Shown in pieces: positions 7,108-11,719 of a stretch of DNA of 11,719 bases. The stretch spans positions 1 to 11,719 of the forward strand of contig JADFTO010000065.1 of assembly GCA_022560215.1 (NCBI GenBank), given 5' to 3'. Every line of letters starts with the position of its first letter. Positions within the stretch are counted from its first letter, which is position 1. The notes under the pieces are model-generated. The model did not search any database, was not told the DNA's origin, and worked only from the letters and a program-made list of their open reading frames with translations. Origin of the DNA: Pseudomonadota bacterium (GTDB lineage: Bacteria > Pseudomonadota > Alphaproteobacteria > Rhodospirillales > 2-02-FULL-58-16). The translations under genes were made by a program, and so were the position numbers.

Positions 7108-7833
7108 CGTCTGGATTATCTCGCCAACCCCGCCCGCTTCATGAGGTTCAGCGCGGCCCTGCTGCCGTGGGCGGCCGCTCTCACCGTGGTGCTGCTGGCC
7201 GCCGGGCTGTATATGGGCCTGGTCAGGGCGCCCGCCGACTATCAGCAGGGGGAAAGCGTGCGCATCATCTACGTGCACGTGCCGTCCGCCTGGATGGCGC
7301 TGTTCTGTTATTCCATCATGGCGCTGGCCGGCGCCGTGGGCTTGATCTGGAAGCACCCCCTGGCCGATCTGGTGGCCAAGTCCACCGCCCCCATCGGGAC
7401 CAGCTTCACCGTCCTCGCCCTGGTCACGGGGTCGCTCTGGGGGAAGCCCATGTGGGGGACCTGGTGGGTGTGGGACGCGCGCCTGACATCGGTCCTGATC
7501 CTGCTCTTCCTGTATCTCGGCTACATGGCCCTGATGCGCGCCTTCGACAATCCGGAACGGGGCATGAAGGCGGCGTCCATCCTGGCCCTGGTCGGCTTCG
7601 TCAACGTGCCCATCATCAAGTTTTCCGTCGACTGGTGGAGCACCCTGCACCAGCCGGCCAGCGTCATCAGGCCGGGGGGCCCCACCATCCACGCCAGCAT
7701 TCTCTGGCCCTTGATCCTGATGGCGCTCGCCTTCACCGCCTACTATGTTTGGGTGCTGCTGCTGAGGGTGCGGGGCGAGATCATCGCCAACAAGATCCGC
7801 GTCATCCGCCTCAAGCAGGTCCACGGGGGGTGA
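7102..7833 (+). CDS. ccmC: Haem transporter / CcmE-loading protein CcmC
   Basis: CcmC is a six-helix inner-membrane protein of the haem-handling family that binds haem and attaches it to CcmE on the periplasmic side. The 243 residues carry the WWD motif WGKPMWGTWWVWDAR (113-127). Both flanking axial histidines are present, His59 in YVHVPSAW and His183 in TLHQPAS, matching His60 and His184 of E. coli. The start ATG 7102 gives the typical opening LANPARFMR. GGA close upstream is a modest ribosome-binding site. Unlike the other joints of this operon, 63 bp separate it from ccmB. Its stop overlaps the ccmD ATG by one base. Confidence 0.97.
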   Translation: MIRLDYLANPARFMRFSAALLPWAAALTVVLLAAGLYMGLVRAPADYQQGESVRIIYVHVPSAWMALFCYSIMALAGAVGLIWKHPLADLVAKSTAPIGTSFTVLALVTGSLWGKPMWGTWWVWDARLTSVLILLFLYLGYMALMRAFDNPERGMKAASILALVGFVNVPIIKFSVDWWSTLHQPASVIRPGGPTIHASILWPLILMALAFTAYYVWVLLLRVRGEIIANKIRVIRLKQVHGG

Positions 7834-8027
7834 TGGCCGTGGGGTCCCTGGCGGAATTTTTCCACATGGGCGGTTACGCCCTTTACGTCTGGCCCAGTTT
7901 CGGGCTCACCGCGGCGGTGCTGGCGGGGCTCCTGGCCGTCAGCCTACGCGGGTTGAGGGCGCGCGAGGCGACGCTGGCGGCCCTGCTGACGGAAAGCAGG
8001 GAAGGGGAGGCGTCCGGTGAAGCGTAA
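7833..8027 (+). CDS. ccmD: Haem exporter protein CcmD
   Basis: CcmD is a small single-span membrane protein that associates with CcmABC and is needed to release holo-CcmE. This 64-residue ORF has the signature FFHMGGYALYVWPSFGLT (9-26), a following hydrophobic helix (about 24-39) and a charged cytoplasmic tail. ATG 7833 overlaps the last base of the ccmC stop, with a run of Gs just upstream as ribosome-binding site. The C-terminus overlaps ccmE by 11 nt. Position and motif make the call secure despite the small size. Confidence 0.93.
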   Translation: MAVGSLAEFFHMGGYALYVWPSFGLTAAVLAGLLAVSLRGLRAREATLAALLTESREGEASGEA

Positions 8028-8457
8028 GCACAAGCGGTTGACCTTCGCCTTCATCGGCATGGGATTGCTGGCCGCGGCCACGGGCTTGGTGCTGCTGGCG
8101 CTCGAGGATTCCATCGTCTTCTTCTACAGCCCGACCGACCTGATCGAGAAGCCGCCGCCGCCGGGCCGGCGGCTGCGCATCGGCGGCCTGGTGGAGGAGG
8201 GCAGCGTGGTCCGGCAGGCCGGTGCCCGCGTCACCTTCCGGGTGACCGATCTTGTTAAGGCGCTTCCCGTAGTTTACGTGGGCCTGCTGCCCGACCTGTT
8301 CCGCGAGGGCCAGGGCGTGGTCGCCGAGGGCCTGTTGAAGGACGGCGTTTTCCAGGCCGACCGCGTCCTGGCCAAGCATGACGAGACCTACATGCCGCCC
8401 GAGGTGGCCGAAGCCCTGAAAAAATCCGGCCAGTGGCGGGGGGGCGCCAGCCCATGA
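8017..8457 (+). CDS. ccmE: Periplasmic haem chaperone CcmE
   Basis: CcmE covalently binds haem received from CcmC and hands it to CcmF. The 146-residue protein has a short basic N-terminus, one signal-anchor helix (about 8-29) and the periplasmic OB-fold. RRLRIGGLVEEGSV (51-64), VTFRVTD (72-78), YVGLLPDLFREGQGVVAEG (87-105) and the haem-binding VLAKHDETYMP (118-128) follow in order. His121 is the covalent haem ligand and Tyr125 the axial one, as His130 and Tyr134 in E. coli; this is the His-type, not the archaeal Cys-type, CcmE. It starts at GTG 8017 with GGGGAGG six bases upstream and overlaps ccmD by 11 nt and ccmF by 4 nt. Confidence 0.97.
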   Translation: MKRKHKRLTFAFIGMGLLAAATGLVLLALEDSIVFFYSPTDLIEKPPPPGRRLRIGGLVEEGSVVRQAGARVTFRVTDLVKALPVVYVGLLPDLFREGQGVVAEGLLKDGVFQADRVLAKHDETYMPPEVAEALKKSGQWRGGASP

Positions 8458-10424
8458 CCGTCGAAGCCGGCCATTTCGCCCTCGTCCTCGCCCTGTTCGT
8501 GGCCATCGCCCAGGGAACCCTGCCCCTGATCGGGGCGGCCCGGGGGCATGGGCCCTGGATGGCGCTGGCCCGGCCGGCGGCCTTGGTCTCGTTCGTCCTG
8601 GTCGCATTCTCGTTCGCCAGCCTGGTCCAGGCCTACGTGGCGTCGGACTTCTCCGTCGTCAACGTGGTGAGGAATTCCCATTCGGCCAAGCCCATGCTCT
8701 ACAAGGTCTCCGGCGCCTGGGGAAATCACGAGGGTTCCATGCTTCTCTGGGTGCTCATCCTGACGTTCTTCGGCGCCGCGATAGCGGCCTTTGGGCGCCA
8801 CCTGCCGTCCTCCTTGCGCGCCCGGGTCTTAGGCGTGCAGGGGCTGATCTGCACGGGCTTCCTCTTGTTCATCCTGTTCACGTCCAACCCCTTCGAGCGG
8901 ATGATCCCCGCGGCGGCGGACGGCCAGGGCCTCAACCCCCTGCTCCAGGACCCGGGGCTGGCCTTCCATCCGCCCATGCTGTACCTCGGATACGTCGGCT
9001 TCTCGGTGGCCTTTTCCTTCGCCGTGGCCGCCTTGCTCGAGGGCCGCGTTGACCCGGCCTGGGCGCGCTGGGTCAGGCCCTGGACCCTGGCCGCGTGGAG
9101 CTTCCTCACCGCCGGCATCGGGCTCGGCTCGTGGTGGGCCTATTACGAGCTCGGTTGGGGCGGCTGGTGGTTCTGGGACCCGGTGGAGAACGCGTCCTTC
9201 ATGCCCTGGCTGGCGGGGACGGCGCTGTTGCACTCGTCCGCCGTGGTGGAAAGGCGAGACGCCCTCAAGGGGTGGACCATATTCCTCGCCATCCTCACCT
9301 TCGCGCTCAGCCTGCTCGGCACCTTCCTGGTGCGCTCGGGCGTGCTGACCTCGGTCCACGCGTTTGCCACCGACCCGGAGCGGGGCGTCTTCATCCTGGC
9401 CCTTCTCGTCCTCATCATCGGCGGATCGCTGGTCCTATTCGGCCTCCGCGGCCCGGCGCTCAAGGGCGGCGGCCTGTTCCAGCCCGTCTCCCGCGAAGGG
9501 GCCCTGCTGGTGAACAACCTGCTGATGACCACGGCCGCGGCCGCGGTGCTGTTGGGCACCCTCTATCCGCTGTTCCTGGACGCCATCGGCGGCGGCAAGG
9601 TGTCCGTCGGGCCGCCGTTCTTCAATGCCGTGTTCGTGCCCCTGATGGTGCCCATGCTGGCGCTCATGGCGGCCGGTCCCTTCCTCAACTGGAAGCGGGG
9701 CGACCTGATGGGGGTTCTCTCCCGCCTGAAGGCGGCGTTCGCCTTTGCCGTGGCGGTGGTGCTCCTGGCCGCCCTCGGCGAGGACTCCATTACCGCCGCC
9801 CTGGGGCTGGGGCTCGCCGCCTGGCTGTTCGCCGGCACCTTGGCCGAACTGACCGGGCGCATCGGCCTGTTCCGGGTCCCCTTCGGCCAGAGCCTGCGCC
9901 GGCTGGGACGCATGCCGCGCTCCGCCTGGGGCATGACGGTGGCCCATGGGGGATTGGCCATCGCCGTCGCCGGCATGGTCGGCATCTCGGCCTGGAAGGT
10001 GGAGAGCATCCAGGTCATGCGGCAGGGCGAGACGGTGACGGTGGCCGGATACGACTACACCTTCGCCGGCACCAGGGAGATCCAGGGACCCAACTACATC
10101 GCCACCGTCGGCGACTTCACCGTCACCCGGGACGGGGAATTCGTCGCCGACCTCCACCCGGAGAACCGGGTCTACATGGTTCAGGGACGCCCGACCACGG
10201 AGGCCGCCATTTATCCCACATTTTTAGGCGATCTCTACTTGGTCATCGGCGATCCGGACGGCGACGGCTACGTCACCAGGATCTACTTCAATCCCCTCAT
10301 CGGGTGGATCTGGACGGGGCTCCTGGTCATGGTGGCCGGCGGAATGGTCAGCCTCACAGACCGCCGCCACCGGGTAGGCGCGCCCCGGCCCAGCCCCGCC
10401 CGCGGCAGTCCCTCCCCGGCTTGA
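8454..10424 (+). CDS. ccmF: Cytochrome c haem lyase subunit CcmF
   Basis: CcmF is the large multi-helix subunit of the haem ligation complex. It takes haem from CcmE and, with CcmH and CcmI, attaches it to apocytochrome c. The 656 residues contain the WWD motif WGGWWFWDP (235-243) and the expected histidines: His172 in AFHPPMLYLGY, His260 in LLHSSAV, His302 in TSVHAF and His498 in VAHGGLA. E. coli uses His173, His261, His303 and His491. NHEGSMLLW (91-99) and GTFLVRSGVLTSVH (289-302) are further family markers. The soluble periplasmic C-terminal part lies at about 510-620, before the last membrane helix. I chose ATG 8454, which overlaps the ccmE stop as ATGA behind a run of Gs; an in-frame GTG at 8433 lies inside ccmE and is less likely. 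The Pro/Ser-rich C-terminal tail is not a family feature. Confidence 0.97.
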   Translation: MTVEAGHFALVLALFVAIAQGTLPLIGAARGHGPWMALARPAALVSFVLVAFSFASLVQAYVASDFSVVNVVRNSHSAKPMLYKVSGAWGNHEGSMLLWVLILTFFGAAIAAFGRHLPSSLRARVLGVQGLICTGFLLFILFTSNPFERMIPAAADGQGLNPLLQDPGLAFHPPMLYLGYVGFSVAFSFAVAALLEGRVDPAWARWVRPWTLAAWSFLTAGIGLGSWWAYYELGWGGWWFWDPVENASFMPWLAGTALLHSSAVVERRDALKGWTIFLAILTFALSLLGTFLVRSGVLTSVHAFATDPERGVFILALLVLIIGGSLVLFGLRGPALKGGGLFQPVSREGALLVNNLLMTTAAAAVLLGTLYPLFLDAIGGGKVSVGPPFFNAVFVPLMVPMLALMAAGPFLNWKRGDLMGVLSRLKAAFAFAVAVVLLAALGEDSITAALGLGLAAWLFAGTLAELTGRIGLFRVPFGQSLRRLGRMPRSAWGMTVAHGGLAIAVAGMVGISAWKVESIQVMRQGETVTVAGYDYTFAGTREIQGPNYIATVGDFTVTRDGEFVADLHPENRVYMVQGRPTTEAAIYPTFLGDLYLVIGDPDGDGYVTRIYFNPLIGWIWTGLLVMVAGGMVSLTDRRHRVGAPRPSPARGSPSPA

Positions 10425-10437
10425 GGGGCAATTTCCT

Positions 10438-10971
10438 GTGAAACGCCTCGTCTACATCCTGCCCCTGGCCGTGTTCGTCGTGCTGGCCGTTAATTTCGCC
10501 CTCGGGTTGAGGCTGGACCCGCGCATCATCCCGTCCGCGCTGATCGACAAGCCGGTGCCCACCTTCACCCTGCCGCCCATCGAGGGGGGGCCGGGCAACG
10601 GCTTTTCCAGCGCCGATCTCAGGGGCCGGGTGTCGGCGATCAACGTGTTCGCGTCCTGGTGCCTTCCCTGCCGCGTCGAACACCCGCTGGTGACGCGGCT
10701 GGCCGGGATCGAGGGGGTGACGCTCTACGGCATCAACTACAAGGACAGGCCCGCCGACGCCCTGGCCTGGCTCGAGGAAATGGGCAACCCATTCCGGGAG
10801 ATCGGCGCCGACGCCAAGGGCCGGGTGGCCATCGACTGGGGCGTCTACGGCCTGCCCGAGACCTTCATCGTCGACGGCAAGGGGCGCATCCGCTACAAGC
10901 ACGTGGGTCCCATGACCCCCCAGTCCTTCGAGGACAACATCCTGCCGGTGATCGAGGGGCTTCTCAGATGA
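10438..10971 (+). CDS. ccmG: Thiol:disulfide oxidoreductase CcmG (DsbE)
   Basis: CcmG is a membrane-anchored periplasmic thioredoxin-like protein that keeps the apocytochrome CXXCH cysteines and/or CcmH reduced. The 177 residues begin with an uncleaved signal anchor (about 4-22). A thioredoxin fold follows with the active site WCLPC (Cys75, Cys78), the CcmG-specific acidic region, and GVYGLPETF (135-143) with cis-Pro140. GINYKDRP (98-105) is also typical of the family. The start is GTG 10438, preceded by GAGGGG with rather long spacing; 13 bp separate it from ccmF. The stop overlaps the ccmH ATG as ATGA. Confidence 0.96.
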   Translation: MKRLVYILPLAVFVVLAVNFALGLRLDPRIIPSALIDKPVPTFTLPPIEGGPGNGFSSADLRGRVSAINVFASWCLPCRVEHPLVTRLAGIEGVTLYGINYKDRPADALAWLEEMGNPFREIGADAKGRVAIDWGVYGLPETFIVDGKGRIRYKHVGPMTPQSFEDNILPVIEGLLR

Positions 10972-11426
10972 GGGCGCTGGCCGTCTTTCTCCTGGCTTTC
11001 AGCCTGGCCCTGCCGGCGGCCGCCGTGGAGCCGGACGAAATGCTGGACGACCCGGTCCTGGAACGCCGCGCCCGGGACATCAGCAAGAACCTCAGGTGCC
11101 TGGTCTGCCAGAACCAGTCCATCGACGATTCCAATGCCGATCTGGCCCGGGACCTGCGGATTCTGGTGCGCGAGCGGCTCGTCGCCGGGGACGACGATGC
11201 CGTCGTGATCGACTTCATCGTCGCCCGATACGGCGATTACGTGCTGCTCAATCCCCCGTTCAAGGGGTCCACGTACGTGCTCTGGATCGGGCCCGGGGTG
11301 ATTTTCGCCTTCGGCGCCGTCGCGGTGGTCCTCTGCCTCCGGCGGCGGAGGTCCGAGGCCCCGCCCCCGCTCACCGAGGAGGAGGCGCGGCGCGTCGAGG
11401 CCCTCATGGACGACGGCTCCCGGTGA
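10968..11426 (+). CDS. ccmH: Cytochrome c maturation protein CcmH
   Basis: CcmH is a periplasmic, membrane-anchored thiol protein that interacts with the apocytochrome CXXCH motif and works with CcmG, CcmF and CcmI. The 152 residues have a signal peptide (hydrophobic 4-18, likely cut near AAAVE), the active-site motif LRCLVCQNQS (Cys44, Cys47), the three-helix domain (RDLRILVRERL, GDYVLLNPPF) and one C-terminal membrane helix (about 106-124), followed by a short Arg-rich cytoplasmic tail. This is the short CcmH form, without the fused TPR part found in E. coli; the TPR function is supplied by the next gene. The ATG overlaps ccmG by 4 nt. Confidence 0.96.
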   Translation: MRALAVFLLAFSLALPAAAVEPDEMLDDPVLERRARDISKNLRCLVCQNQSIDDSNADLARDLRILVRERLVAGDDDAVVIDFIVARYGDYVLLNPPFKGSTYVLWIGPGVIFAFGAVAVVLCLRRRRSEAPPPLTEEEARRVEALMDDGSR

Positions 11427-11719
11427 GCGCGCTCGGGCTGGCCATGGCGGTGATGACGGCGGCGGCCGTGGCCGCGCTCGTCTGGCCCCTGGCGCGGCGC
11501 CGGGCCGCCGAACCCACGCGCGCCGAGCACGATCTGGTGGTCTACCGGGACCAGCTGGAGGAGGTGGAGCGGGACAGGGAAAGGGGGTTGCTCACCGGGG
11601 AGCAGGCGTCCGCGGCGAAGATCGAGATCCAGCGCCGCATGCTGGCGGCGGCGGACGGCGGCGGCGAGGGGACATCGGTGGCGGACGGGCGGGGCGGGCC
11701 TTGGGCCGTGGCCGTGGTC
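11423..11719 (+). CDS. ccmI: Cytochrome c maturation protein CcmI (3' part outside window)
   Basis: CcmI is the apocytochrome c chaperone of the haem ligation complex, with two membrane helices and a periplasmic TPR domain. The window holds the first 99 codons. GTG 11423 overlaps the ccmH stop as GTGA. A first membrane helix (about 5-24) is followed by an Arg-rich turn and the typical cytoplasmic loop YRDQLEEVERDRERGLL (41-57) and IEIQRRML (67-74). The beginning of a second hydrophobic segment (PWAVAVV, 93-99) is cut by the window edge. The TPR region cannot be judged. Confidence 0.93.
   Translation, partial: MSALGLAMAVMTAAAVAALVWPLARRRAAEPTRAEHDLVVYRDQLEEVERDRERGLLTGEQASAAKIEIQRRMLAAADGGGEGTSVADGRGGPWAVAVV

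Noticed and set aside
5971..7824. Long minus-strand ORF (617 codons) across ccmA, ccmB and ccmC
   Set aside because: Rich in Gln/Gly/His/Asp repeats typical of the reverse complement of GC-rich genes, and opposite three well-identified ccm genes.
8433..8453. GTG 8433 as start of ccmF
   Set aside because: It lies inside ccmE and adds seven residues without support. ATG 8454 overlaps the ccmE stop by the usual 4 nt and follows a G-rich ribosome-binding site.
9095..10441. 448-codon plus-strand ORF within ccmF
   Set aside because: Out-of-frame shadow of ccmF; the real frame has the WWD motif and all four histidines without interruption.

Overview
The window is a high-GC stretch of bacterial chromosome, most probably from an alphaproteobacterium of the Rhodospirillales type. 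Three things suggest this: strong G/C bias at third codon positions, a complete System I cytochrome c maturation operon in the order ccmABCDEFGHI, and aconitase encoded divergently nearby. To my knowledge acnA next to ccm genes is a recurring alphaproteobacterial arrangement. The species cannot be named from the sequence.

Layout. Positions 1-2640 (minus strand) hold acnA, cut by the window edge a few codons before its stop. A 171-bp divergent promoter region follows, then a sodium:solute symporter-type transporter (2812-4218, plus). From 4205 to 5504 there is a more AT-rich, 1.3-kb islet that I read as a non-autonomous transposable element. It has 22-bp terminal inverted repeats (20/22 identical, starting GGG), a GCCGAA target duplication on both sides, and no transposase. 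Inside are a HicA/HicB toxin-antitoxin pair (minus), an internally deleted DNA adenine methyltransferase remnant (plus) and a short, probably truncated ORF (minus). Removing the islet joins the transporter to its probable original stop codon, so the insertion changed the transporter's last residues. Between the islet and ccmA lies a run of hairpins ending in a strong intrinsic terminator (5554-5653). It is either the transporter's original 3' UTR, a small RNA, or a leader of the ccm operon.

From 5735 to the right edge the sequence is the ccm operon, tightly packed and mostly with 4-nt start/stop overlaps. CcmA and CcmB with CcmC and CcmD load haem onto CcmE and release holo-CcmE. CcmF, CcmG, CcmH and CcmI then reduce the apocytochrome and ligate the haem. 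Every diagnostic residue I looked for is present: Walker motifs, WWD motifs, the CcmE haem-binding His and the CXXC pairs. The only loose joint is the 63 bp between ccmB and ccmC, which carries a near-perfect 15-bp tandem duplication and a tiny overlapping upstream ORF.

The housekeeping genes look ordinary. The unusual material is the islet with its palindromic ends and cargo, the candidate structured RNA, and the duplicated ccmC start region. I see no CRISPR array, tRNA or rRNA, and no clear evidence of a wholly new system.
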